From positions 1 through 22,799 of the forward strand of contig CAXKVV010001983.1 of the NCBI GenBank assembly GCA_964058805.1: a stretch of 22,799 nucleotides of DNA, in the 5' to 3' direction. Shown here one piece after another: positions 8,391 through 18,728 of the stretch. The stretch comes from Schoenoplectus triqueter (lineage: Eukaryota > Streptophyta > Magnoliopsida > Poales > Cyperaceae). Within the stretch, counting starts at the first letter, position 1. Each line of letters opens with the position of its first letter. The notes under the pieces were generated by a model, which searched no databases, was not told the DNA's origin, and saw only the letters and a list, made by a program, of their open reading frames with translations. The translations under genes were made by a program, and so were the position numbers.

Positions 8391-11191
8391 ATGGCAGGCG
8401 AGCAACGAGATGAGAATATCATAATTTATCTCCCTGAAGACAAACATCGGACACATTATAGTCAGGCACAGGTACATTATATTCTTAAAAATAATAATAA
8501 AATACATATATACGAGAAGCTAATTATGAAATGAAAATTACAGAGAGATAACAATATCATTCGTTTCCGCACTCACCGTCCGACGATACCATACATCTCG
8601 CACATTCAGAGTAGGTTGCGAGTTATGGGATTTCTTCATCTCGCCAGATTGCGTGAGATTTATGTCCAAGAAGCGGAAGCCCGTAACTTAAAGATTGATA
8701 CGGGTTTAATGAGCGCGTTGATAGAGTTTTGGAGGCCAGAAACTCATACATTTCACTTCACTTTTGGCGAGATGACCGTGACTCTAGAGGTAAATAATAA
8801 AATATTATTAATTTAATTACAAAATTAAAAAGATGGTATAGTAATATAATTTTTTTTAGGACGTCGCATGTCTGTGGGGTTTATCCACCATTGGTGAGCC
8901 GGTGATTGGATATACTGATGGAGATTTTTCAGGATACATCCGTCAGTTATTTGGGCAGGATGATATATCAGCATTCTGCAAAGATGGGAGGTAATTTATT
9001 AAACTGTACAAAAATTTAAATTTTTTTCGTTCACAAACTGTGATTAAGCTAAATGTAAAATTTTGCAGACATTCTATTTCCCTACGAGAGTTACGGTCCC
9101 ACTTTGATCACGCTCCAGAGGCAGACGATCATCAGGGTCTTAATCAATATGCGATCGGTTTTGCTTTGGAGTTGGCGGGGTCTATCATGTTCCCCGACAA
9201 CAGTGGAGACTCTGTACCGGCGTTTCTTCTGCCGATTTTGACGGTAAGTATTTTAAGGAATTTAAAATAATTTATGTTTCATAATTAAATAATTTTATTA
9301 CTAATATTTAATTTACAGGAAGATTTACAATTCGGTAGAAGAAGAAATTGGGGCGCTGCGGTACTTGGTTATTTGTATCGGCGTCTTGATGTGGCATGCC
9401 AAGGACTGACGAGGAGTATTGGTGGTCCGTGGCTTTTGTTGTTGTTGTGGAGCTGGACGCGTTTGCCCCCAGCTCGTCCATTACCTGCGTCAGATGCATT
9501 CATTTTCACTGACTGGGGTACACCGGACCGTGATAGTTGTGCGCCTTTTGGCAGGTAATAATTTAATTTAAAAATAATCAATCAATCGATGAAAATATAT
9601 GTGTAATCACTAATTATAATTTGAACTGATAATAGGAAATGGACGCTTGATAAGAACAGATATCTCAATCCGTCACACGTCGGTGTGAAGTACGTGAGGG
9701 ATCAGCTGATTATGCTGTCGGGCACGCATGTCAATTGGAGGCCGTACGAGTCGGTTCGTCACTTATTGCCGACATGCGTAGACGATTCTATGGACTCATA
9801 TACTTGTCGGCTTCCACTTATTTACTTTCCGATAGTAGAGTGGTACTATCCGGATCGGGTGAGGCGACAGTTCGGCTTACTTCAGTCAGTACCGCCTCCA
9901 CTTCCCGAGGTATTCTACCATTTATAATTTTTATATGTATTATTTCTTATACTAACTATTTGCACAATTATACTAACTAATTTTACAGGCATTTGTGGAG
10001 GAGCATCAGAAATTATCTGCGCTTGGATTCAAGAAAAAAAATATGAACTGGAGACAACATCATCAGGCGTATGTAGATATATGGAATGAGCTTCCTCCAC
10101 GAGACCCGGATGAAGAAGAGTGGAATGCGGAGGACTATAGGAGGTATCGACGGTGGTATGATTTATATGGAGCCGCTAGCGCTCCACTTGATCCGAGTGA
10201 TGTCGTACCTCCTATAACTTCAGCAGCGGAGATCCCTGACATCGGCTACATTCCTCACGTACCTCACAGACAGCGCACGGTATATTAAAATTTATAAAAT
10301 TTATATATCTATATGCACTATTCGGTAATAAGTAATATATGTATGTAATCATTGTATAACAGATCGCTAGAGTTACAAAGAGTGCACTGAAGGCGGTCCG
10401 ATGGGCGGTCACTAGGGGATGGAGACGGTTTGGCAAGATTTCGCTCGCCGATTGCAAGGGGCATTTTGAGGATGCAGGCATGCCTCATAAGATGGACGAG
10501 CTTCTTACGGCGGCGGGATTACCCACGGATATTGATGCTATTCCGGATTCGACGGGTGATACTGAGACTGCACCGACTCCATCCACTACTCATCCACCGC
10601 ATTTCCCCTATGAGACTGCTGACTTCACGTCTCTCTTCGACAACGTAAGTACTGTATACCTTGATTTCAATGATTTGAACTGTATTAATAGCATAATTTA
10701 AATGATTTAAACTGTATTAACAGATGCCTGAGAACTACGATTGGAATGAAGTTATTGCTAGGTTGTCTGCTGAGATTCCCGATCCATCGGGTGCACAGTT
10801 CTCAGATCCATTCGGCACTCAGCATTTCTCACAGACCCAGCAGATACCGATGGATCATGTACCGCAGTACGACCAGCAATGGGATCCGCAGTACGGCCAG
10901 CATTATGATCCAGCCCAGTATGGTTATCCTTTCGGGCCTGGAGAGTCATCGCATATCCAGGATGATGCTGCAGAGACTGCACAGACACGAGATTTCACTC
11001 CACTTGCTCATGGTCGGGAGCAGCGTGACGTTCATCCACCTCCTCGATATACACCTAGCGTGGTTAGTTGTTTGTTCTACAACTTAGTCAATATTAATTG
11101 TTTAAAAAAAAAGCAGCTCACTGATATACCGTCTTTATTTTTACAGACACGTCCGAGAGCACGTCGATATGTTAGGCGTCGTCAGGAGTAG
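8391..11191 (+). CDS. Plant mobile domain (PMD, MAIN/MAIL-like) protein carried by the MULE
   Basis: Ten coding exons: 8391-8471, 8544-8789, 8860-8990, 9069-9243, 9319-9554, 9636-9909, 9989-10279, 10363-10644, 10724-11062 and 11147-11191. Every junction is GT-AG and phases match, giving 699 aa with no stop or frameshift. PMD signatures (PF10536 type): [20 protein letters not shown] running into DVACLWGL (about 91-117), a [20 protein letters not shown] segment, [20 protein letters not shown] and FGLLQ (before about 381). The tail is low in order: Pro/Thr-rich, then Gln/Tyr-rich with [16 protein letters not shown], ending in a basic [13 protein letters not shown]. The ATG was chosen because it follows the leader-intron acceptor and exon 1 joins in phase. 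Cellular relatives MAIN and MAIL1 are nuclear proteins needed for gene expression and TE silencing; transposon-borne PMDs are known, but their function is not. Position matches mudrB of MuDR, so a helper, regulatory or anti-silencing role is plausible but inferred. Confidence 0.9.
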
Positions 11192-11342
11192 TTTATATGT
11201 TGTTTTTTATATGTTGTTTTTTTATTATGGATATTGTATTTTTTGTATTATTTTATTATGGACTTTCTATGTTATTTTTTTATTGTTGTATTATTTATTT
11301 TATTGTGGTTATATTTTCTGCTTAAATAGAACATAACCTTGC
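11192..11342. terminator. Convergent 3' region between PMD and transposase genes
   Basis: 151 bp separate the two stop codons. The strand is rich in T runs and TTTTTTATTATGG-like motifs, with A-rich equivalents for the opposite gene. It must hold both polyadenylation regions, or the two transcripts overlap here and make antisense RNA. Exact sites cannot be read. Confidence 0.5.
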
Positions 11343-11468
11343 TTAAATACAACACACATATAGTACGCAAAAAAAAAAACATACATCATTTTTTTTCCTC
11401 CGTGCGAAAAAATTTAAGATTCTACCTCCAAAATTATTTCCTCTAGCACCCCTAGTTGAAGCATTGAC

Positions 11469-11693
11469 AGCTTCTCTTTCTTGATCATGACCAGTTGAGA
11501 ATCTCGTTGATTGCAAGGCATCTCGAGAAGTTTGAGTTATTCTGTTGTTATCTCTTGGATCATAACTAGTTGAGTGTCTCGCTGATTGCAAGGCATCTCG
11601 AGAAGTTTGAGTTATTCTGTTGTTATCTCTTGGATCATAACTAGTTGAGTGTCTCGATGATTGCAAAGTATTTCGAGAAGTTTGGGTTCTTCT
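11469..11693 (-). repeat. Three 75-bp tandem repeats in the transposase C-terminus
   Basis: Exactly 75-bp period, encoding 25-aa units of the type RITQTSRDALQS, then HSTSYDPRDNN (residues 905-979). Units 1 and 2 are nearly identical at DNA level; unit 3 diverges at its end. Ser/Arg/Asn-rich and probably disordered. Confidence 0.9.
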
Positions 11694-14140
11694 GTTTGTT
11701 GTGGGACTTGAAGCCCTACTCCTATGCCGTCCTGATTGTAATGTATCCATTGGAAGTGGGTCACGACTCATTTCATCTCTTCGATATGACCCACCTTCAG
11801 AAGACTGTATATTTCTCGTTCTACCTCGACCCCGTATCCTGCCCTCCATCTCATCCATTACCATTCGACGTCTAACCTTCGCACGCCGACCAATTTTTAT
11901 CAGTTCTTTATCTGGTATTATAGTTTCTCCAAGATATGGCGGCCAAACTTGTTGATCACCGTAACAATGAAATTGTCCGGACCAAGTATTCAGTAGGTGA
12001 GCTGTATTGTATCGCTCATCTATGAAACCGTACACATCAAAGTTTCTATGTTGGCATACAGCAATTACGTGAGAGCAGGGTATCCCAGTCAGTTGAGGTT
12101 TTTGACAATCACACGTGCAGTGCGGTTCCGGCAATTGTGGATCATCTCGAGTGCGTCGTTCACTCGAAATTGTAACAGTGTACTTGAACGGTCCATACCC
12201 TCCACTCTCGATCCTCTCACCAAGCACATGAACCTCATATTCTCCTCGAGCAGTTCCGAGTGGAATTACGTTCATACGAGCTGTAATTATTGAAACAAAT
12301 ACAAAAGGTATCACGATATGTTCAAAATTTTGTAAAATATAGTAAAATAATATCAACACGAACCTGCTTTGTCGTCACGTTTTGCCAAGATGTCATCAAT
12401 TTTTTTTGGCCATTGCTTGCATGCTCTATGCAGGTTCATTGCTTCCATTTCCCTCTTATCGAACCATTTAGCACATTTATACCATGTTCCCTCCACAATT
12501 GCTGCAACCGGTAAAGTTCGTTCAACTCTGAAGACGCTATTCAGAGCTTCAGAACCATTGATGGTCATTATACCCCATCGATGTCCTCCATCATACGTTT
12601 GTGCCCACGAAGCAAAATTAGGAGGTTCTTTATCATCATTTTCTAATCTTCTGCCGACTTTTTTTAAAAAATCATAAGCTTTTCTATTTGATTTCCTCAA
12701 AATTCGCCATCTTTCTACGAAGCGACGCGGTTTCTTTTTGTTCGCTAGTCTTCTTCGGAAATCATCTCTGAGATTATCTTCTTTCTTTCCAGTTTTTCCG
12801 GCTTCCTTATATAAATTCTCTGCGACGTGTTGCATGCAATACCGGTGTACCGCCTCTCCATGTTGTACAGACCATCCCAAATGCGGTCGCTCAAAAACTC
12901 CCTTTATTCCCCTATGACGGTCGGATATAACACATATTTTCATATTACATTAGATCACTTCATTACGGACCCATCGCATGAACCAACCCCAATTGTCCAC
13001 ATTTTCTGCATCCACGATTCCAAATGCTAGAGGAATGATTTTATTCTCTGCATCGTATCCACACGCCATCAATAATCTACCCTTATAACGGCCCGATAAG
13101 AATCCAGCGTCAATAGTTATAACGGGTCTTAAATGTTTAAACGCTGCAATGCACGGTCTATAAGCCCAAACTATGGATTTAAACATTTTTACATTATTAT
13201 CCGAAGTATCACACATCAATAATTTAAATTTTGTACCTGGAGTAGTCCGAGCAATCGCCTCCAATATCTGTGGAAGCAATGTATATGATCCTTCTCAAGT
13301 GCCAAATAATTGTTCAATTGCTCTTTCTCGGCCACGCCAAAGTTTACCGTATGTCGGTGCCACACCGGGATATTTTGTTTCTATAATCATACCGATTTGT
13401 TGAACTGTTAGAGAGAGATCCTTCTTTAAATGTTGTCGAACACATCCTGCAATCAAATTAGATGTGAGTTGTAAGTGTTTGCGGTCTCCTGGTGGTCTTC
13501 TACAGTTGTGGGGGTTTTTATTTGTGATGATCCTCCATGTGGTCGAGCCCTCTTCAGGTCTAGCGTATAATCTCCAAGGACAACTACCTTCTTTGCATTT
13601 CATAATAAGTCGTGTTTTACAACTTTCTTGTACCCAACATTGAACGTTTTTCCTAACACTCCAATCACAAATTACCCACTTTAAAGCCGATTTAGAAGCA
13701 AATATTCTATTTTCAGCTAACTCATCATCGAGTCCTAAAAGATATTCATTCGCGCCTAAACGGTCAAACATCTCAAAATTATTTAACGCTTCTACGGGAT
13801 GGTGTCTCTCAGTTCGTCCGGTAACTAACAATGTGGTATCGCATCTCTGAATTTCCTCATCTTCAGATTCATCGATCGAAAAATCCGAGTGGTCAGTGTA
13901 ATCCTCTCCTGTTTCTTCTTCATTTGAATAATACGGACCGCCATCATCTTGCTCATCCTGATCATCACTTAATTCCATTATCGTTGGATCAACACTACTT
14001 CTGGCATCATTATTATCAGCTAAATTACAGCCAGACGTAGTACTACTACTACCGCCAAAAAAATTATATAGTGGTACCGCTGGGTTTGGTTGTTGATAAA
14101 TTATATTGTTACTGTAAATAGCTGGATACGGATATAAATT

Positions 14141-14383
14141 GGTTTGATCGTAGGTAGGATAGGAATTGGTTTGATCGTAGGTTTGATAAGAATTGGTTTG
14201 ATCGTAGGTTTGATAGGAATTGGTTTGATCGAGGGTTGGATAGGAATTGGTTTGATCGTAGGTTTGATAGGAATTGATTTGATCGTGGGTTGGATAGGAA
14301 TTGGTTTGATCGAGGGTTGGATAGGAATTGGTTTGATCGTAGGTTTGATATGAATTGATTTGATCGTGGGTTGGATAGGAATT
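14141..14383 (-). repeat. Nine 27-bp tandem repeats in the transposase N-terminus
   Basis: Nine contiguous in-frame units encode the nonapeptide NSYPTYDQT and variants (NSYPTHDQI, NSYQTYDQT, NSYPTLDQT). The first six follow an 81-bp higher-order pattern (HDQI, YDQT, LDQT, twice). A Tyr/Gln/Asn-rich low-complexity segment, likely disordered. Confidence 0.95.
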
Positions 14384-14566
14384 GGTTTCATTCTGGTTTG
14401 GAAATATTCCCGTCAAAAATTTACTGCCGCTCGGTTGTTCTGCAGTATAATTTTCTTCATCGGGATTATAATTTAAATCTGGTAGCATTTTGAAGAAAAA
14501 TGGATGTTTGTTGTAATTGGATGTTGGTTGTTTTTGTGGTTGTGATAAATGAACCGAGGGGGCGGG

Positions 14567-14574
14567 TATTTATA
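14567..14574 (-). promoter_or_regulatory. TATA box of the transposase gene
   Basis: TATAAATA on the minus strand, ten bases inside the innermost palindromic box and about 80 nt upstream of the ATG at 14488, which leaves a leader of roughly 50 nt. It mirrors the TATA box at the other end. Confidence 0.75.
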
Positions 14575-14584
14575 GCAAAGATAG

Positions 14585-14698
14585 GCGCCACTGGCACTGG
14601 CGTGGTTGAGGAAACGCGCCACTGCCAGTGGCGCGTTTGGTGAAAGACGCCACTGCCAGTGGCGCGTTTCCAAAGACGCCACTGGCAGTGGCGCGTTT
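14585..14698. repeat. Right cluster of four GC-rich palindromic boxes
   Basis: Boxes at 14585-14602 (degenerate, GCGCCACTGGCACTGGCG), 14612-14638 (perfect 27-bp palindrome), 14643-14669 and 14672-14698. The last two have GACGCC instead of CGCGCC in the left arm, so they are asymmetric. The outermost box touches the TIR. As on the left, the degenerate box has a GGC(T/A)CTGG-type centre, but here it is the innermost one. Confidence 0.95.
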
Positions 14699-14727
14699 TT
14701 ATTAATTATTATTTTTAATAAAATCTG
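14697..14727 (-). repeat. MULE right terminal inverted repeat
   Basis: Reverse complement begins CAGATTTTATTAAAAA and matches the left TIR at 30 of 31 positions. It is directly joined to the outermost palindromic box. Confidence 0.95.
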
Positions 14728-14736
14728 CCACACGAA
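14728..14736. repeat. MULE right target-site duplication
   Basis: CCACACGAA, identical to 7179-7187, directly outside the right TIR. Confidence 0.95.
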
Positions 14737-15608
14737 GCTCGAATTGTGCTATTTTCTTCATCATTAATTAATAGTTGGCGGTTTGAAAATTGCATAACTC
14801 AATTATCTCTATCTTTATATCTACTCCTTATTAAGCACGTAAGTGTTCTGATTCTGCAACAATTTAGATTTTTTTATTGAATTTTCAGAGTTAATATTAG
14901 TCATCGGATTGGGCTATTTATCAAATAATATTATTATCTATATAGTCATTTGTGTTGAAGTTATAATTTCCTTTTAATTCTGTTTGTTATACAAAATACT
15001 ATATAATTTAGGAGTACGATTACTCTAATTTATTTTTTTTCTTAGATTACTATCAATTATGAAATTTAACTTTTCTTAAATTCTAAATGTTAATTTTTTT
15101 CTCAATTTTATATTTATTTTTCATTAATTATGTATTCATGATAAAAATCTACATTAATTGCTAAATTATTTTTATTTTTTATTTTTTATTTTCTTTATTT
15201 TCTCAAAAAAAAATATATTTTTTATTATTTTTAAAAAATATTACCTTGACAAAGACAAGGACAAAATACTAATAACAAATTAAATAAACAACGACCCGAC
15301 TCATTTACACTCACTACGGCACTATGTAAAGCAAAGCCAGGTCCAAGAGGCTTTTTCCTTCAATATTCTCTGATCGCATCACATCTCACGGGTTGCCCTG
15401 TCTGTCGAGAACCCTCCCTCGACCCTTGGTCCTCACTCTGTTCTGTTTCCATCTTTTTCTGCCCCCATCAGTTGAAGCTCAAGTTCCCATAAGAAACAAA
15501 ACACATCTGTAAGGATTCGAAATTCAACATCTCAAAAAAATCAACCATTAAATCACAACTAAGGAGATCAAACCGCAAAAACCCTTCCAAAACCTAGCTC
15601 TCTCCGCC
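14737..15608 (+). promoter_or_regulatory. Upstream region and 5' leader of the universal stress protein gene
   Basis: AT-rich from 14737 to about 15290 with no gene seen. From about 15340 the composition shifts to a pyrimidine-rich leader (CTCCCTCGACCC, CCTCACTCTG), as is common for plant 5' UTRs, ending at the ATG at 15609 in a good context (CCGCCATGG). No clear TATA box was identified. The MULE sits about 0.9 kb upstream of the start codon and could influence this promoter. Confidence 0.55.
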
Positions 15609-17885
15609 ATGGAGAACAAGAAAACACCTGACCTCCCGGCGGCGCCACCATCCGTCAAGGCGCCAACTCCGACGCCCGCCACCGTCGGTCACATCACCCA
15701 ATCGCCTCGTGTCTTCTTCTCCTCCGTCTCCGCCTCCTCTCCACGCCGAGTTGCAATCGCCGTCGACCTATCCGACGAAAGTGCCTACGCCGTGCGCTGG
15801 GCTGTACAGAACTATCTCCGTCCCGGCGATGCAGTGGTGCTCCTCCATGTCCGTCCGACCTCTGTGTTGTACGGTGCGGACTGGGGCTCGATTGACATGT
15901 CTCTTTCCTCGACGGGTGAGGATGCGACTGAGGAGTCGCAGCAGAAGCTTGAAGATGATTTCAATGCGTTTACTACTACTAAAGCACAAGATCTGGCGCA
16001 GCCTCTGGTGGATGCACAAATTCCATTTAAGATCCATATCGTGGAGGACCATGACATGAAAGAGAGGCTTTGCCTTGAGGTAGGCAGGAAAAACTCAAAT
16101 TAGCTGGATTGGAAATTGTAGTAGAAATTTTCTTTCTGCTAATTGTTTGAGGGACCACATCTGGTTAAATTCATGAAATTTTGTTAGTATTAATAGGAAT
16201 TACTAAAGTGATAATCTATACATATATAAATCCAAATAGTTTTTTTTTTCTGCAGACTAACTGTAGAATTTAACAACTGCTTCATGACTATCTTTTCTTG
16301 TTCCGCGAAAGATGCTTGATGAATCTATCTAGACTTCCCAAAACTCCTAACGAACAAAATTGTATCACAGTAATGCCCCTTATTGAACATGACGACAATG
16401 CTTTATATTTTTATTTAATTGTAACATAATATGTTACAAACCTACTGCTAGACCTACAATTGTAACATAACATATTAGTTGGAACTGGAACAACTCAAAT
16501 AAGAAACTTGATGGGGAAAGAAAACAAGTAGTCTTAAATTGTGTCTGGACTGTTAGTCCATTGTATGGCGCTTACACAACAAGATATTGATTTGGGTAAT
16601 TTTCCTTCAAATGAATAAACTAAATCTTTGTTCCACGTGAAAGGTTGAGAGGCTGGGCTTGAGTGCAATGATAATGGGTAGCCGTGGTTTTGGAGCATCA
16701 CGACGGGCAGGCAAAGGCCGGCTAGGGAGTGTGAGTGATTACTGTGTACACCACTGTGTTTGTCCCGTTGTGGTTGTCAGATTCCCTGATGACGGCTCAG
16801 CTGCTTCGAAGGAGGAAACAAATGCAAAGGATAAGGAACCAGAGCTTCACACCGTACCTGAAGAACCTGAGTATCACGATGCATCAGAGGAGCAGAAAGG
16901 TACGTCTATTACTTGTAAAGATATACAATGTATAATGTAAAATGGCAGTACATTATGTGTGCCCTTTTCTGTTATGTCCTTTTTGGATTTTATTTATTCT
17001 CCAGTAGAATGAATATATCCCACAGCTCTTCATGAAAATGAAGAACAATAGGACATAATGTATATGCCAATTCATATCATAGCAAAGTAGTGCTTTTGGG
17101 TTAAGCTTTGCTAATCTGACCCCCCCCCCCCCCCCCCCCGGATTGTTTGATTACTTTCATTGAGAAAAAATATTTAATACCGTAGATAATGAAAGAATTA
17201 TGCAAAGGTTTCAAAATAAGAATTCCCATAGAGGAAAACTTTCTTCATCGACTTGCTAATCTATTATTTTGAGTTTTTTTTTTGTTATTCTTAATATGTA
17301 AAAGGACTGTGACCTGTGGCTGATGTCCAGTTTTGCTTCCTTTATTCTGTTGGAGATGTGGCAGATCTTTCAATATGATCTATATTTTATATATTTTACT
17401 ATGGGTGTACATGGGATTTGGTGATTTTGCAGGCATGACATAAAATGCTCTATAGTCTATACAATGGAACTTTGAAATTATAGCTGTAGGCATGGAACCC
17501 ATGTTCCCTTTTACAAACCCCTATTACAAGTCCCATGAGCTTATTCATTTGGCCCTTGTCAAGTAATAGGAAGAGCCATGGTTAAGCAAGTTGTAACTGA
17601 GACTTGTAACAGGAATTTGTAGCTGAGGTAGATGAGAGGATTTTTTTTTTTTGGGATATTTCTTTTCCTGAGATTAACACTTTTGATGATTTAAAGGGTC
17701 ACACTATCATGAAGGTCCTTTTCCTTTAGTTTCAACACTTTTGATGTTTAGCTGTTGCAGTTTCCTAATTTAGTTTCGACACAGTAATGGTAATTTGAGC
17801 ACATCTTTTTAATGTTTTTTGTTTGCATCATTACATTATTTGTCAGTTCTATTTAACAGAATATGTATACTTTTCAGATGATTGA
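15609..17885 (+). CDS. Universal stress protein, PHOS32/PHOS34-like, complete, three exons
   Basis: A UspA-domain protein of 244 aa. Exons 15609-16079, 16644-16899 and 17878-17885 join with GT-AG introns in phase. The last coding exon adds only Asp-Asp before TGA. The N-terminal 45 residues are Pro-rich and contain a SP motif (QSPRVFF, S32), resembling the MAP-kinase-phosphorylated N-termini of Arabidopsis PHOS32/34. The Usp domain runs from RRVAIAVDLSDESAYAVRWA (46-65) through GDAVVLLHVRPTSVLYGADW to the ATP-binding loop GSRGFG...GRLGS (169-186) and SDYCVHHCVCPVVVVRF (188-204). An acidic tail follows. Relatives are soluble nucleotide-binding proteins linked to stress and elicitor responses. 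Retention of intron 2 would instead add 13 residues and stop at 16940. No damage is seen. Confidence 0.93.
17120..17139. repeat. Homopolymer of 20 C in USP intron 2
   Basis: Twenty consecutive C (G20 on the other strand), flanked by CTAATCTGA and GGATTG. It lies in intron 16900-17877. Such tracts are length-variable and prone to sequencing and assembly error. Confidence 0.95.
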
Positions 17886-18290
17886 GGTGCTCCCAAGGTT
17901 TCTCATCTACTAGTTTGAATTCAGGTAAGAAAGAGTACAAGATTCTTCAACGAGTTTTTTTTTACTCTATTAATCTGAATTGTAAATTATTCTATTTATT
18001 TCATTGATTTTCCAGTTTCAGGATGTGCAACATAAAAAGTAACTGAAAGTTGTAAGAAGATTATATGAGGCAATTCTGTTATGTTAGTTCTCTTCGCCCC
18101 CCCAGCAATTCTCTGCACTTTTGAGTTTGTTAGCAACTCTCTTCCAACGGCTTCTTGCCTACAGCTGTATGGTTCCCTTGATGTATCTTAAGCCTTGTTT
18201 TATGCGTGATTTATGTAACTGATTTTTATTCCGTTTATCTTGTGACATAACACTCACATTTTTTTAAATTATGTTGCTTTGTAAAATATT
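17886..18290 (+). other. USP 3' UTR with a probable short intron
   Basis: After the stop at 17885, a strong donor CAG/GTAAGA occurs at 17924/17925 and a good acceptor TTTTCCAG ends at 18015, suggesting a 91-nt 3' UTR intron. Its junction lies 39 nt after the stop, below the usual 50-55 nt threshold for nonsense-mediated decay. The remaining 3' UTR probably ends before about 18290; the poly(A) site is not fixed. Confidence 0.5.
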
Positions 18291-18728
18291 GCGAGCTGAC
18301 TTGGTTTGTGCTTCAAGTTATTTGGATACTTCCACGTAATGCATCGTGTTAGATTTGTTTTTAGCCACAAATTTACTGGTTACCTGCAGATTTTCAATTG
18401 AATCCTTAGCTTTGATAGAAAACCCTTATTCTGACCACAAGCCACAATTCATGTATCCATCACCTTTCGTTCCCACCTTTTTTCAAATAAAATGTGGTTG
18501 TGAAAGTGTCAATTATCAAGTAGAAATGTGCTTCTAGAAAAGAATAGATAGTATAATGGAATACTCGGCAAGGGGTTTGGCATATGGTAGTATTGTGCGC
18601 TGCCTTCAGGTAGGAGCTGTCAGGCTCTCTCCATCACGGATTTAATGTGGGCACGACAGTTGAAGTGATCTGGATTATTTACTGCGTAAGCAGTAGTATT
18701 ATGGTAAAAAAATAAATAGAACTGTAAT
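18291..18728. other. Intergenic, no gene seen
   Basis: Mixed-composition DNA downstream of the USP gene. The small open frame at 18346-18537 has no recognisable homology and is not supported. The last eight bases (18721-18728, ACTGTAAT) are the target duplication of the adjacent MITE. Confidence 0.5.

Larger units (their letters stand above)
11343..14488 (-). pseudogene. MURA-type MULE transposase, full length but with two in-frame stops
   Basis: Two exons, 14488-12364 and 12280-11343, joined in phase by one intron (12281-12363), give 1,020 codons. Visible in order: nine 9-aa repeats (36-116), an acidic region (175-213), the MuDR N-terminal domain (about 255-330, with CKEGSCPW and HNC as zinc-ligand-like residues), the MULE DDE core with D460 (ITIDAGF), D523 (CVISDRH) and candidate E647 (NGSEALNS), the SWIM zinc finger C765-x-C767...C777-x-H779, and a basic tail with three 25-aa repeats. 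Codon 398 is TGA (13297-13295), where relatives usually have Trp before E(E/G)SY; codon 513 is TAA (12952-12950). The frame is otherwise collinear through both sites, so these are point nonsense mutations and not introns. The intact ancestor would bind the TIRs and cut and paste the element; this copy should make only the N-terminal domain. Confidence 0.93.
7188..14727. mobile_element. Complete Mutator-like element (MULE) with transposase and plant mobile domain genes
   Basis: A 7,540-bp class II transposon. The ends are defined by 31-bp terminal inverted repeats (7188-7218 and 14697-14727, 30/31 identical, starting CAGATTTTATTAAAAA) and by the 9-bp target duplication CCACACGAA immediately outside both (7179-7187, 14728-14736). 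Nine-bp duplications are characteristic of Mutator elements, which agrees with the transposase type. From left to right: TIR, palindromic boxes, TATA box, purine-rich leader, minisatellite intron, PMD gene on the plus strand, a 151-bp convergent gap, transposase gene on the minus strand, TATA box, palindromic boxes, TIR. The two-gene convergent plan copies maize MuDR (mudrA/mudrB), with the PMD gene in the second position. The perfect duplication and well-kept ends point to a fairly young insertion. Confidence 0.95.

Noticed and set aside
12281..13300. The two transposase stops explained by introns
   Set aside because: The protein frame and conserved MULE sequence continue directly on both sides without GT-AG gaps; only 12281-12363 is a genuine intron.
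16419..16439. Perfect 21-nt palindrome TTGTAACATAATATGTTACA(A) in USP intron 1
   Set aside because: Short and AT-rich; a partial copy nearby (about 16460) hints at a tiny repeat, but no boundaries can be supported.
18346..18537. 63-codon open frame downstream of USP
   Set aside because: No homology, no promoter and composition like the surrounding non-coding DNA.
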